A model generated the notes under the pieces. The model was given only the letters and a program-made list of their open reading frames with translations. It ran no database searches and was not told where the DNA came from. A stretch of DNA of 64,000 nt, taken from assembly GCA_965240325.2 (NCBI GenBank), contig OZ251236.1:930001-994000 (forward strand), given 5' to 3'. Positions within the stretch are counted from its first letter, which is position 1, and each line of letters begins with the position of its first letter. Source of the stretch: Rebecca billardiae RCC1528. Its lineage: Eukaryota; Haptophyta. Shown piece after piece: positions 8,261 to 19,012 of the stretch. The position numbers were made by a program, and so were the translations under genes.

Positions 8261-11200
8261 TCAGGCCTCGACAAACCAGGCGACGTGCTCCCAGAGCGTG
8301 TCGAGCCACTCCTGCAGGCCGTCGAAGTGCGCGAAGATCGGCGCGCAGCACGGCAGGTGCGCCAGCAGCTTGATGAGGTACGGCAGCGCCGTCGAGACGG
8401 ACATGAGGCTCGGCTCGTTCACCGCGAACGTCTGCGTCATCGCGACCGCCCACGAGACCATCATGTCGTGCGAGTTATCCGCGCCGATCACCTTGCCGAA
8501 CGTGATGATCACGGAGCAGCACAGCACGAAGCAGAAGCCCATCGACGCCCACGACATGATGTGGAACGCCTTCGGCCCGATCACGCACCGCGGCCGCTCG
8601 TCGTCCTCGAGCCTCGCATAGTGCCGCACGCCCGCCGGCCGCTTGAAGCCTGAGCCTGAGCCGAGCTGGCCTGGGGTCGCGGCCGCCCGCCGCCTCGCCG
8701 CGGGGTCGCGCGCCCCGGCGTCGACGATTGGCTTGGTCCGCCGCGACTGGCCGCCAAGCCACGCGCCCGCGCCTGCATGCTCGATGGCCAGCCGATGCTG
8801 CTTGGCCTGCGCCGCGCGCGCCGCGCTCGCCGCCTGCGCCCGCAGCGACGAGAGCGCTCGGTCTCCATCCGCGTCCGCGTCGGCGCACGCAGCGTTCGTG
8901 CGGCGCGCGTGCGTGTTGATCGAGCGGTAGCGCGACTCGGCCGCGCGCGCCTCGTCGCGCAGGCGCTGCTCGCGCGAGAGCCGCAGCGCGGCGGCGGCGC
9001 CCGCGCCACCGCCTTGCCTGCCGCCTCCGCTGCCGTGGCTCTCCTCCGACGACTCTGACGGTGTGGCCTCCGAGCCCGCGCGCGCGGCCGCGCCCGCCTT
9101 GGTGCCTGCGTCGCGTTGGCGCGCGCCGCCAAAGAGCCCGCCGGCAAAGCGGCCGGCGGGGGCAGGCGACGCGGCAGGGTCCGTGCTCGCCGACGCGTCC
9201 GATGCAGCCGGCGGAGCGGCCGCGGGCGCGGCGCTCGCGCCGGCAGCAGCGGGCGAGGGCTTGGGAGCCTGCTTGGCCGCGCGCGCCTCCGCCTTGATGC
9301 GCGCGCGCTCCTTGTGCCTCCTCAGCTGCAGGAGCTCGCGCTCTCGGTCTGCGGCCTGCTGCGCGCGCGCCGCCTCCTTGCCGATCTGCTGCGCCTCCGC
9401 GCGCATCTTCGCCGCCTCCTGCAACGCGTGCGCCTTCGTCCCGGCGTCCTTGTGGCGGCGCAGCTCCAGCGCCTCCGCCTGCGCGTCGAGCGCCTCGGCG
9501 CGCTCCGCCGCCCTGTCGGCCGTCGCCTCGAGCTGCGCGATCTTCTGCTTGCGCTGCAGCTCCTCCGCGGCGAACGAGCCCTCGGGCGGCGGCTCCGAGG
9601 TAAAGAGCGACGAGCGGCGGCGCGGAGGCGGCGGCTCGGCCTTGCGAACGGCGAGGAGCGCCGGCTTCCGCGGGCCGCCTTCGCGCTGGAGCCTGCGCTC
9701 GCGCGCGCGCCGCTGCCGCAGCGCGAGCTTGCGCCGCTGCGCGCCCTGCAGCACGACGGCGGCCGCCTCGCGGTCGGCGCGCGAGGCGACGGCGACGAAG
9801 CGGCGGAAGGGCCACACCTCGTTGAGGTACCACAGCTGCTTGAACACGATCAGCCCGGGCAGGCACACGCACGACGTGATGATCGACTCGATGATGTACG
9901 TGATGAGCGGCGTCTTGGCCGGCGGCGGCGGCGGCACCGTCGGGTCGGGCGGCTCGCTGGGCGAGTAGAGCATGCACTCGACGACGAGCTCGAGCGCGAT
10001 CACGTTGAAGAAGATCTGCACGAGCTGCGCGCGCGAGTACGTCTTCTCCTTCGAGAAGAGCACCGCGAGCAGCGTGTGCTCGTCGCGGAACTTGTCGGAC
10101 AGGTCGGTGGTGAACTGCTTGAGCAGAGAGCCGTCCTCCTCCGCGTCGCGCGCCGCCTGCCACTTGCTCGCGCCGCCGCCCTTGCCGACCGCGACGATCA
10201 CCTGGCCGGTGCGCGTGCCCTCGAGCTTGGCGTCCTCCTCGCGCTCGCGCACCTCGCGCGGCTGCTTCGTCTGCAGCGCGCCCACGATGAACTTGGTCTG
10301 CTCCGCGCGCTTGGCGCGCTCCTGCCGCCAGTCGAAGTAGCAGCCGACCGCGAGCAGCAGCGCGTTCGCCGCAGACAGCCCAAACACCAGGTTGTAGATG
10401 TCCTGGAACTCGGCGTAGTCGAAGTGGAGCAGCGCGTCGCCCACGTCCTGGAGCGAGAACGTGTTGATCGACACCGCCGTGATCTGCTCGAGCAGCTCCT
10501 CCTTCGACGTGGGCACCGCCATGCCGCAGAAGTCCGTCAGGTGCGTGCACGCGCACCTCAGCAGCACCTCCTCCGCCTCCGCCTCCGCCTCCGCCTCCGC
10601 GCCGCTCGCGTTGCCAAGCTCCGAGAGCGCGCGGTGGCGGCGGCGGCGCACCACGCCGAGCGCCGTGCAGCCCTCCGACGACCACGTACCCGCCGACTCC
10701 GACCAGTACTGGCACGTCGCCGGCGTCGGCTCGGGGCACTCGGGCACGGCGCTCAGGTCGGCGCCAAAGCCAAAGAGTGGGTCTGCGCGGAGGCCGACGC
10801 GCGCCGCCTCGGGCGCGGCGCGCGCGTACGCGTCGGCCCACTCCGCCCACGCCCAGCTGGGCGGCGGCAGCTCGCTCGACGCGTTGGCGGCGGGCGCGCC
10901 GGCGCCAACGCTCGCGTTCGCGTGCTGCGTCCAGTTCGCCCACGCCCGCCAGTGCTCGAGCTCGGTGGCGTTGAAGCCCGTCTGGTTGTGTCGCAGCGCG
11001 CCGAGCAGCGCGCGCACCGCCTCCGCGCGCGCGGCCGCCTCGAGCGGGTCGATCTGCGCCTGCCGCGCGGCCATGCACGCAGCGTGCGCCTCGCGCTCGG
11101 CCGCGAGCGGCTCGATCGACGCCGCGTCCACCGAGAGCGGCATCTCGATGATGATCGGCTCGGCCAGCCCGTGCACCTTGAGCGCCGAGCCCGCGGACGC

Positions 11201-13357
11201 GGACGCGAGCGAGATCGAGACGAGCCGCGTGCCGAGCAGCTGGCCGTCCTCGACCTGGCCCTCGTCGGCGGTCGCGTTGCCCGCCCCTGCCGCGTCCGTC
11301 GCGTTGCCGCACGTCGCACGCCACCGGGCGAGGTCCGCGTCCGTCGCGTTGAGCGCGCCGGTCGCGTTGCGCGCGCCGCGCAGCGCCGCGCACGCCGCGC
11401 GCCGCGCCTCGCGGCTCGCGGCGAGCTTGGCCGGGTTGGCGTGCACGTTGCGCCCGAAGCTGACGAGCTTCACGTCCACGCCGTCGTTCACGTGCTCGGG
11501 CGACTGACCGTCGAGCACGCCCGGCGGCAGCGCCAGCCCGCCCGCGCCCGCCGGCCCGCGCAGCGACGCGTTGTGCAGGTCCTCCGGTGTCGAGCGGCGC
11601 GCGCTCACGTTGAGCTGCGCGCTCTGCGCCTCGACCGCCGGCTCGCCCGCGTACATGCCGTGCAGCAGCGCGCCGCTGATCTTGCTCGCCGCGCCCTGCA
11701 CGCGCGAGCCCACGTGCAGCGCCGACGCCTCGTCGAGCGCGCTCTCGTTCGTCGCGAGCAGCGAGCTCAGCGAGCTCACCAGCGCGCCGCCCGTGTCCTC
11801 GTCCAGGCCGGTCGTCGTCGACGCGTTCGCCAGGCTGTCGACGAGCGCGGCGGCGGTGAGCTGCGACTTGGGCGTGAGCTCGTCGGGCCGCGCGACGACC
11901 GCCTTGATCGTCGACGAGCGCTGCGAGAGCGCCGTCGCCGAGAGCGGCTCGGTCGAGGCGCTCGTCTGCTCGAGCACGTCGAGCATCTGCTCGCGCGCGC
12001 GCGTCTGCTCCGCCTTTGCCGCCGCGGGCGCCTCCGCCGCCGCCTCGCCCGGCGACGCCTCCTCGTTGAGCTTGTCCGCGAGGCCCGAGACGAGCTGCTG
12101 CGCGGTGTTCGCGTCCGCGCTGCTCGCGATCGAGAGCAGGTCGTCCACCGCGCTCGCGGTGATCACCACCGTCGTCACGCGCACCGTGCGCACCGCCGCG
12201 CTCCGCACCGACGCGCCGAGCGCGTCCGTCACGCGCACCACCATCGTGAAGTTGCCCGCGGGCAGGAAGGCGCTCGCGCTCGGCGCCGCGCTCGCGTCGG
12301 AGAGCACGCGCTCGGTCGAGTGCGACTGCTTCTCCAGCCCGCCGCGCGCGTCGTGCTCGTGCGGGTGCCCGCGCGCGCTCAGGAACGTGTACGTGAGCGG
12401 CAGCTCGGCGTCGCTCCACTCGCCCGCCGTCAGGTTGAACTGCGTGCTCAGCTCGGAGCCCTCCCACGGCGAGACGCGCACCCAGCCGCCGCGCGGCGGC
12501 GCGTTCACCGCCACGCGCGTCTCCGCCGGCGTCGCCAGCTGCAGCTCGGGCGCGCTCACCGTCAGCTTGAAGACGTACGTCTCACCGGGCACCAGCAAGT
12601 GCGGCTGCAGCACAAACGCGGGCCGGTCGAGCCCCGTCGTCGTGAGCGCCGGGTCGGAGAGGTCGAGCGGCGTGCCGTCCGCGCGGCGCACCTGCCACTC
12701 GTACTGCCAGCGCACGGCGCCGGCCGCCTGCTTCTGCCGCGCCACGTCGTCGATGCTCGCCTGCAGCCGCACGCGCCCGCTCGGGTTCACCAGCCGCTCG
12801 CCGAGCGCGTTCAGGCGCTCCGGCCTCGAGAGCGTGACGACAGCCGGGACGATCCGCGGTGGCGAGGGCGGCGGCGGCGGCAGCGGCGGCGGCGGCTGCG
12901 GCGGCCGCGACGGTGGGGACGGCGGCGGGCGCGGCGGCGGCCTGGAAGGCGGCGGCGGCGCGTGCGGCTGTTGATGCACGACCGGCGCAGGGTGAAATCG
13001 CGCGCAACCGTGGGTTGCGCAGGTCGGATCCACTCCGTGTTTGGCACAATCCGCGTGCTGGCGGCGGAGCCACGCGAGCTCGTCGTTTTGCTCGGCGTGG
13101 AAGAAGAAGGGCAACGGCTCGTGCGCGGCGCACTCCTCAAAGCCTTGGGTCACGTCGTCGCTCGCACACTCAATCGCGCGGCTTCCCGGGCGCGCGCCGC
13201 CGTAGCAGGCCCACTTCGAGTTGACGAAGCGCGCGACCATGCCGGGGTGGATCTCCTCGCAGAAGCTGTCGAGCATGCCCTGCACGCAGCCAGCGCTCGC
13301 GCCCGGCGCCCAGCAGCAGAGCGCCAGGGTAATTGCGAGCTGCGCTGTCCGCATCAT
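8261..13357 (-). CDS. Polycystin-1-like REJ/GPS membrane protein, copy 1
   Basis: 1698 aa in one exon, ATG at 13357. Order: signal peptide (1-22); Cys-rich domain (23-125); short Pro-rich linker (about 133-165); REJ-like Ig modules (about 170-400); a long Thr/Ala/Asn-rich region; and a GPS-type motif (CQYWSESAGTWSSEGC near 881, CACTHLTDFCG near 939). TM1 follows near 995-1015. The segment DEHTLLAVLFSKEKTYSRAQ resembles the polycystin-1 stretch before TM2 (EHIWLSVF...FTRVQR pattern); TM2 and TM3 are near 1119 and 1159. Then come a charged coiled-coil-like region and two last membrane segments (near 1612 and 1639). No PLAT domain was seen between TM1 and TM2, where polycystin-1 has one. Probably a surface receptor or channel-associated protein. 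It has an inverted paralogue at 20905. Confidence 0.8.
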   Translation of the reverse strand: MMRTAQLAITLALCCWAPGASAGCVQGMLDSFCEEIHPGMVARFVNSKWACYGGARPGSRAIECASDDVTQGFEECAAHEPLPFFFHAEQNDELAWLRRQHADCAKHGVDPTCATHGCARFHPAPVVHQQPHAPPPPSRPPPRPPPSPPSRPPQPPPPLPPPPPSPPRIVPAVVTLSRPERLNALGERLVNPSGRVRLQASIDDVARQKQAAGAVRWQYEWQVRRADGTPLDLSDPALTTTGLDRPAFVLQPHLLVPGETYVFKLTVSAPELQLATPAETRVAVNAPPRGGWVRVSPWEGSELSTQFNLTAGEWSDAELPLTYTFLSARGHPHEHDARGGLEKQSHSTERVLSDASAAPSASAFLPAGNFTMVVRVTDALGASVRSAAVRTVRVTTVVITASAVDDLLSIASSADANTAQQLVSGLADKLNEEASPGEAAAEAPAAAKAEQTRAREQMLDVLEQTSASTEPLSATALSQRSSTIKAVVARPDELTPKSQLTAAALVDSLANASTTTGLDEDTGGALVSSLSSLLATNESALDEASALHVGSRVQGAASKISGALLHGMYAGEPAVEAQSAQLNVSARRSTPEDLHNASLRGPAGAGGLALPPGVLDGQSPEHVNDGVDVKLVSFGRNVHANPAKLAASREARRAACAALRGARNATGALNATDADLARWRATCGNATDAAGAGNATADEGQVEDGQLLGTRLVSISLASASAGSALKVHGLAEPIIIEMPLSVDAASIEPLAAEREAHAACMAARQAQIDPLEAAARAEAVRALLGALRHNQTGFNATELEHWRAWANWTQHANASVGAGAPAANASSELPPPSWAWAEWADAYARAAPEAARVGLRADPLFGFGADLSAVPECPEPTPATCQYWSESAGTWSSEGCTALGVVRRRRHRALSELGNASGAEAEAEAEAEEVLLRCACTHLTDFCGMAVPTSKEELLEQITAVSINTFSLQDVGDALLHFDYAEFQDIYNLVFGLSAANALLLAVGCYFDWRQERAKRAEQTKFIVGALQTKQPREVREREEDAKLEGTRTGQVIVAVGKGGGASKWQAARDAEEDGSLLKQFTTDLSDKFRDEHTLLAVLFSKEKTYSRAQLVQIFFNVIALELVVECMLYSPSEPPDPTVPPPPPAKTPLITYIIESIITSCVCLPGLIVFKQLWYLNEVWPFRRFVAVASRADREAAAVVLQGAQRRKLALRQRRARERRLQREGGPRKPALLAVRKAEPPPPRRRSSLFTSEPPPEGSFAAEELQRKQKIAQLEATADRAAERAEALDAQAEALELRRHKDAGTKAHALQEAAKMRAEAQQIGKEAARAQQAADRERELLQLRRHKERARIKAEARAAKQAPKPSPAAAGASAAPAAAPPAASDASASTDPAASPAPAGRFAGGLFGGARQRDAGTKAGAAARAGSEATPSESSEESHGSGGGRQGGGAGAAAALRLSREQRLRDEARAAESRYRSINTHARRTNAACADADADGDRALSSLRAQAASAARAAQAKQHRLAIEHAGAGAWLGGQSRRTKPIVDAGARDPAARRRAAATPGQLGSGSGFKRPAGVRHYARLEDDERPRCVIGPKAFHIMSWASMGFCFVLCCSVIITFGKVIGADNSHDMMVSWAVAMTQTFAVNEPSLMSVSTALPYLIKLLAHLPCCAPIFAHFDGLQEWLDTLWEHVAWFVEA
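9683..12839. repeat. Inverted-repeat arm 1: near-identical polycystin core
   Basis: 3157 bp, matching 22452-25605 in inverted orientation with only a handful of differences noted by eye, silent sites included. Length difference is exactly accounted for by two in-frame indels: a 6 nt longer GAG-type Glu/Ala repeat here and a 3 nt shorter segment at HNQTG (HNHPTG in the other copy). Similarity drops abruptly at both edges. Probable gene-conversion tract. Confidence 0.9.
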
Positions 13358-14568
13358 CTTGACAGGGCAGGGCTTCCTTGTCTCGACCCCCCGAAGCAGC
13401 TGAACGTGCCCTCATCGTCTGCTCACCAGATTCCCAATCTCGCCGCGAGATAACCACCTTGACGTTCGCCAATATTACAGGCGTTGAGCAGGCGTTGGGA
13501 TTTCTCATAGTACGACAGGCGTGCGGCGCCTGATGAAGTCGTGCGTTCTCCTATTGAACCCCCTTGCTCCTATGTGCATCCGTGCCCGTGCGCCGCTTTT
13601 GTGCATCATCACATTCGCCGTACATCATCAGTCCATTACCCGCGCCCATATTCTGACGCTCGCGCCCGGCGGCAGCCCTGCGCGCCCAAAGTAGGACCGG
13701 CGGATTCCATGGCCGACGACGCCCGGTGACGGATGACGCCCGGCATTTTGGGCGGGGCAGCTCACAGTTCTTAACGCCGCCAGTGCCAGGCATGGCGTGC
13801 ACGATGGCCATGGCCTGAGCGTTGGACACGTGAATGACTAATAGTTCTCCGGCTCGCGCGGTCCTACCAAAGGACCATCGTCCTTTGGTCCTACTGTAGT
13901 GAGCTATCCGGTTCATGGTCGCGCCGCTGTGAGCCGGACTGGGCCCCGAGTGACTGTGAGGCTCTAAAGTGACGTTTGCAGCGCACAGACAGACCACGAA
14001 GCACCGACACGGAATGAATGCAACACAAGCCCACGGCGCGTCCATGTCAGCTCGGCTTTGGTGCCGTCAGGCTGGCGGCACACGTCTCTCAGTCCGCACG
14101 ACAGCGACGACTGCGACGAGCCCCACAGTCCGATGACGACTGCTTCGTCGCTTTGTTGTCTTCGCGCTCCAGGAATACACGCGGCGCCGGCGTATCGGCG
14201 GGAAACGCGCACGCGCGTCGGCGTCCCGCCGTTCGCCAGAGGCCGGCGAATATCTGGCGGCGAGAAGCGAAGTGAGCGTGCGGCGGGCCGGCGGCCATAA
14301 TTCATTCAGCAGTGATTTTACACGCATCGGACGGCCTGGCTCCACACAGCGCGCTGGCTCCTGGGTGCCAACCAAGCAGATTTGCCCCGAGTCCGGCTCG
14401 CTTCTGATTGCACGATGGAAAGGAGGCGATGCGGGCGTCCTATTCGAATTCGTTGAAGGAGGCGCTTTTCGAGACGTCAATGAGACCCGCCGGCGCGAAA
14501 ATGTGGAACCGCGTCCTCGCTCGGTCCCGGCTGGGGTTGCTGTGGGCCAAGGTACTGACTGAGGCACG
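13358..14568. other. Intergenic, divergent upstream region
   Basis: 1.2 kb between the polycystin copy 1 start (minus) and the three-exon dioxygenase gene (plus). It holds a small inverted repeat (CCAAAGGAC, 4 nt loop, GTCCTTTGG at 13867-13888) inside a GGTCCTAC direct repeat. Open frames here have no recognisable similarity and were not called. Confidence 0.45.
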
Positions 14569-16000
14569 ATGCGCGCTGCCGCCAGACCATGGGCGCCGCG
14601 CGGCGCGGCTGCGCGTCTCGCGCTGCTCTTCGCCGCGGCGTGGACGTGCGGTGGCCCGCGCATGGTAGAGGCGAACTCGATGCCGTGGACTTTCGCGCCG
14701 CTCCTGCCCGACTGGCAGCCTCCGAACTGGCATGACCTCGACGAGCACGGCTTTGTCCTGATCCGGCAGTTTGTGCGTGGCGACGTGGCGGCGTGGCGCG
14801 AGGCGGTGGTGGAGAACTGGAAGAAGCGCGTGGTGAACACGCCCGGGCCGGGAAACCGCGCGATCGACAGCGCCGCGATGATCCCGCTCAGGCACGCCGT
14901 GCGCGTGATGATCGAGCAGATCCGGGAGAGCAACGCAACGCGCCTCGAGCCGGACACGATCTACGACCCAGTCAAGTGCCCCTCGACTGGGGCCGTGGCG
15001 TCATACTACTTCGTCTCGGGCAAACCGCCAGACGCTAAAGTGGCGGCCAAGCTCGATGGTGTGTCACTTGGCAACGCTGGCGCGTTTCGCGCCGGGCTTG
15101 ACTGGTGCGAGCCGCGTTGCGCCACCTCCTGCGAGCCGGCCTGCGCCTGGCGCGCACCCCGTCTGAATCACCGCATCACGGCAGCTACGCTCGCGAGGTG
15201 AGCGCGAGGCTCCGTTCAATCACCCCGCGTGACCTTGGCTCCCTCGCCCCCCACCTCCTGATACTGTACGCACAGGCACACTGACCTGTCCTTGGCGTGG
15301 CACCCCGAGGATCAGAGGGCAGATGCATTCCTGAATTTCTACATCCCAGTGGTGCGTGAGCGTGCGCTTCCACCGACGCCTCCAAGGCCAACGCTTGAGG
15401 TGGGGTCGCGACTGCTACGCCTCGCTGGCTCATGTGATCTCGCGTGTGCGCCGCGACTTCCTCTGTGCCACTGTGCCGCTGCCCTGCGCGATCGCTGCGT
15501 GCGCGATCGCTGCGTGCGCTCGACAGGTGAAACCATACGCAGATGATGCCAACTTGGGCGTCATCCCCTTCTCTGCCTTCGCGCCGGACACGCGCCGCCA
15601 GCTGGAGAGCTCGTCGTCCAAGGTGTACCGCAGGCGCAAGCTCAAGCAGGACTCGCCCGCTCCCGCAGACGTCCCCCAGACGCCCAACACCACGGCGTGG
15701 GTCCAGGAGAAGGATGTGTCCGGATGCAGCAACCGCCGGAGCTTCCCGCAGAACTTGTTTGACGCTGGCTTCGAGCCCAACACCAACGAGGGCGACCTCC
15801 TGCTGAAGCGCGGCGATGTGGTGCACAGGTCCGGCCCCAACCTGAAGACGCCCTTCCGGCTGGCGGTTTCTGTCCGCGCGCTCAAATGGCCGTCCACTCC
15901 GGGCAGGGCTGAGTGCATGGTGCGCAAGGGGCTGGGCTTCATGACACGACAGATTCAGCAGCAGTACACGAAGCGACTCTGCTCAGTGGCTGGCATGTGA
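14569..16000 (+). CDS. PhyH-like 2-oxoglutarate dioxygenase, three exons
   Basis: Exons 14569-15197, 15276-15351 and 15527-16000; about 392 aa. Donors are GTGAGC and GTGCGT, acceptors CACAG and GACAG; phases agree across both junctions. An N-terminal hydrophobic leader suggests a signal peptide. LDEHGFVLIRQFV is the typical PhyH N-terminal strand. AWHPEDQRADAFLNFYIPV, formed across exon 2, carries the first iron ligands as H-P-E, an H-x-E variant of the usual H-x-D. The distal His is in GDVVHRSGPN and the 2OG Arg is probably in FRLAVSVR. The stretch before exon 2 (about residues 165-209, Cys-rich) fits the family poorly and might hide another intron. Only distantly like the PhyH gene at 3162. 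Substrate unknown. Confidence 0.72.
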
Positions 16001-16242
16001 TCACTGATCAGAGTCTTACTACTCAGTCCAGAACTCTGAGTACAATTACAAAACAATCCATCCGCGATCACATCAGGGGCAGATGATCAGCCAGATGGCG
16101 ACTACTAGACTTGATTGCATCAGCAAGATGGCGGAGTAATGACTATTATATAATGTAACGAACCGAGACGCCACTGTCTGCCCGGAACGGGTGGGCGTGG
16201 CCGCGACGAGCTAGTTAGATAATTAGTTAGTTATGGCGCACG

Positions 16243-16315
16243 CCCCCCCCCCCCCCCCCCCCCCCCCCCGAAAGGTCTGAGCGTGAGCGAAAGCCGGGGG
16301 GGGGGGGGGGGGGGG
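16243..16315. repeat. Poly-C / poly-G hairpin-capable tract
   Basis: 27 consecutive C (16243-16269), a 26 nt spacer, then 20 consecutive G (16296-16315). The runs are complementary, so a long C-G hairpin or quadruplex/i-motif structure is possible. Long homopolymer lengths are also error-prone in sequencing. Confidence 0.9.
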
Positions 16316-16987
16316 CGGCGCACGTGCTCCGCAAAATCAAAAAGAGGATGCGCGCAGGATTTTGGGGATTTTTCGGTAGGTGGCCACCGCGTATGAGTGG
16401 ATATCGCTGCCGCAATGATTGCGTTTGTACTGCCCCTTAATTTTAACGATAGTAACACTTAGGGGAATGCAGGGTGGAATAGCACATAACACCAGCCGTG
16501 TGTTAGAACATTCCGTCATAGTAAGATGCCTGAATTGTAAGAGCCTGAAACAGCTCGCCAACCATAGAAACGATAGGTTGGGTCGTCAGCTTTGATTCAC
16601 GCGCTTCTGAAAAACAGCGTTTTAGATTAGACGCATCCCTCTTCTCTTAAGAGAACTGCGCTTCAAAAACACCGTTTCAACGAAAGACGATCGCCCGCCA
16701 TTCAACTGAAACGAGATTCTGCATAAAGCGAACCAAACATTTGGTTCGGTGGCAATCCAATTCTTGTATTTCAGATGAACGACACAGCCTGAAGGCGAAC
16801 ATTCTCGCTCTCGACCCATATGATCATTTGTTGATGAGGCCTGAATTCGCTGCTCATCAACAATGATGGCAGCCGGACGCGATATGGTATTGCGCGGGTA
16901 GCTTGAATCGACGTTCCCGCGCGCCGTGGTATCATACGGTTATCAAGCTACTCTTGTTGATATACTTTTGGCCATCTACTGATACGA

Positions 16988-17025
16988 CGTCAATGCGGGT
17001 GGCAATCGCAACCCGCATATTGACG
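16988..17025. repeat. Inverted repeat, about 13 bp arms
   Basis: CGTCAATGCGGGT at 16988-17000, a 10 nt loop, then ACCCGCATATTGACG at 17011-17025, which is its reverse complement with a 2 nt AT insertion. It sits in the AT-richer block. Confidence 0.75.
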
Positions 17026-17673
17026 GGCCTGAAAATTATCATGAGCATAAGAATTTCTACCGCTTCACGCACGACCCTTCGGATTCTCTCCCATTTAATA
17101 CCGGCGCGTCCGGGACAGCTTGACGAATATGAACGATAAACTTGAGCGGACAAATCTTCATAATATCTCCCTTCATGATTAATACTATACCATGGTACGG
17201 CCTTTGTGGCTCGCGCATTGACGGGCGGGCAGCCGAGGCTCCGAACGAGGCGCCGAGAAGCCGCCACTGCCCATGTAGGCCGCCGCCGCACGATCGTTCA
17301 ATCCGACAGACTCAGCGCAGGTGCGCGCGGCTGCGATGGGTCCCAACGGCCGTCGGCATCGCATTCGTGCCTCTTTCCCCCCTCGCGCCCCGCCCCGGTG
17401 CCGACCCGCGTCCACGCGCGTCGGCGCGCCCGTCGGCGTCGCGCAGTTTCTTTGTGCAAGCTCTTGGCAGCTGCTGCTGCAACTACGAGTCGCTCGCAGA
17501 CGGCAGAGGTGATGCTGCTGGCGGCCAGAGGGCGATACGATGCCGTGTCTTTGACTGGGCTGTGCCGACCCATCACGGCCACGCGCGCGGTGCGCGGTAA
17601 CCCGACTGCTCAGCCGCATCACCCAGCGCAGCTTCGCCCGCGACGACGGCTTCGCCTGGCTACCACTGCTCAT

Positions 17674-18194
17674 CAGCCGCGTGCCCGGCTTCGGCTCGGC
17701 GGGCGTCCGGTTCGGCCGAGCACGGCTGCAGCGCAGCACGCGAGACCTCGGCTGGAGCGGCCGGCTGTGACGCGGATGGCGGAGGCGGGCTTTGGGCTCG
17801 GGCTGCCCATGAGCCACCACGGGCTGTACCGTCTGCGCAGATCGCGCTCGGCCCGGCCGCAGCCCTCCTGAGCGCGCGCCTCAGAGCTGAGACTGATCAC
17901 GGGCAGGCGCACGAGCGACACTGCCGTCAGCCGCCGCGTGCCCGGCTTCGGCTCGGCGGGCGTCCGGTTCGGCCGAGCACGGCTGCAGCGCAGCACGCGA
18001 GCGAGACCTCGGCTGGAGCGGCCGGCTGTGACGCGGATGGCGGAGGCGGGCTTTGGGCTCGGGCTGCCCATGAGCCACCACGGGCTGTACCGTCTGCGCA
18101 GATCGCGCTCGGCCCGGCCGCAGCCCTCCTGAGCGCGCGCCTCAGAGCTGAGACTGATCACGGGCAGGCGCACGAGCGACACTGCCGTCAGCCG
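17674..18194 (+). repeat. Tandem duplication, two copies of about 258 bp
   Basis: Copy 1 (about 17674-17933) and copy 2 (about 17931-18194) are nearly identical; copy 2 has a 4 nt insertion (GCGA) near 18001. The unit begins CAGCCG..CGTGCCCGGCTTCGG and ends in CACTGCCGTCAGCCG. One frame reads AGFGLGLPMS, which recalls a GHKL-kinase ATP-lid motif, but nothing around it supports a gene. Confidence 0.85.
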
Positions 18195-19012
18195 TGCGGC
18201 TGTGTCGAGCCGCCGCGTGTGCTCGCAGGCGCGGCGCTCGCATGGGCTCAACGCGGGCGCAGCGGGTGCGCGCAGCTGGCGCACGCAGCCACGCGCGGAA
18301 CTAGCTAGGGCCGTGCGCCCTCAACTTCGTTGTTTACTACCCGAAGATCGGCGTAGCCGATCATAATATATATATAGTATATCAATATACATATATTATT
18401 TTCAGTGTACCGCCATCGGTCCACTCCCCGGAGCGCGGATGTCTGTCTGGATGACCAGTCGGGCCGGTCCGGCCGGTGATGTCAGCGTCGTCAGCCGTGC
18501 TCCGGACGCGGGACGGCGGCTATCTATCATCTATGCGAGCGACAAAAAATGTATAATAAGAATTCTCTCAGCGATCTTCGCGGAGATTCTCATTCAGAAT
18601 CAGATGCCACGGAGAGTCTCTTCGGAGTGGCACTGGCAGGTAGTTGAACGCCGAGTGCTGCTAATAATACCGGAACAAGCTAACTACACGGTGTCGACGG
18701 TCCTGACTCCTCGGATGACCCATCACCCCACCACAGCTGCATGCGATTGGCATGGGGTGAACTTGAACGCTCGCAGGGACAGCGCGCGCGCGCGGCCGAG
18801 TCCGGTAGCGGCACTTCGGGTGGTCTAGCCTGCCTACACACTTGATTGATAGTTGATTATTCGGTCACTTGACCGTAATTGTCGAGGGGACGTGCCTAGG
18901 CCTAGCGACCCACCAAGCCAGCCCACGCCGCCCCAACTCCCGAAGGCGAGTACGGGCGAGTGCGCCCGCACGCCGACTGCACCGAGTCCCCATGGTGAAG
19001 CTCCTGAGCAAA

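Noticed and set aside
9116-13453. 1445-codon open frame on the plus strand, antisense to polycystin copy 1 (and the matching 1758-codon frame antisense to copy 2)
   Set aside because: Arg/Leu/Ala/Glu-rich translation with no domain; a by-product of GC-rich codon use on the real strand. The antisense similarity between copies only mirrors the conversion tract.
17206-17871. Possible pyruvate-dehydrogenase-kinase-like fragment (AGFGLGLPMS)
   Set aside because: A ten-residue Gly-rich match only, in a duplicated non-coding block, with no further kinase sequence and no ATG start.
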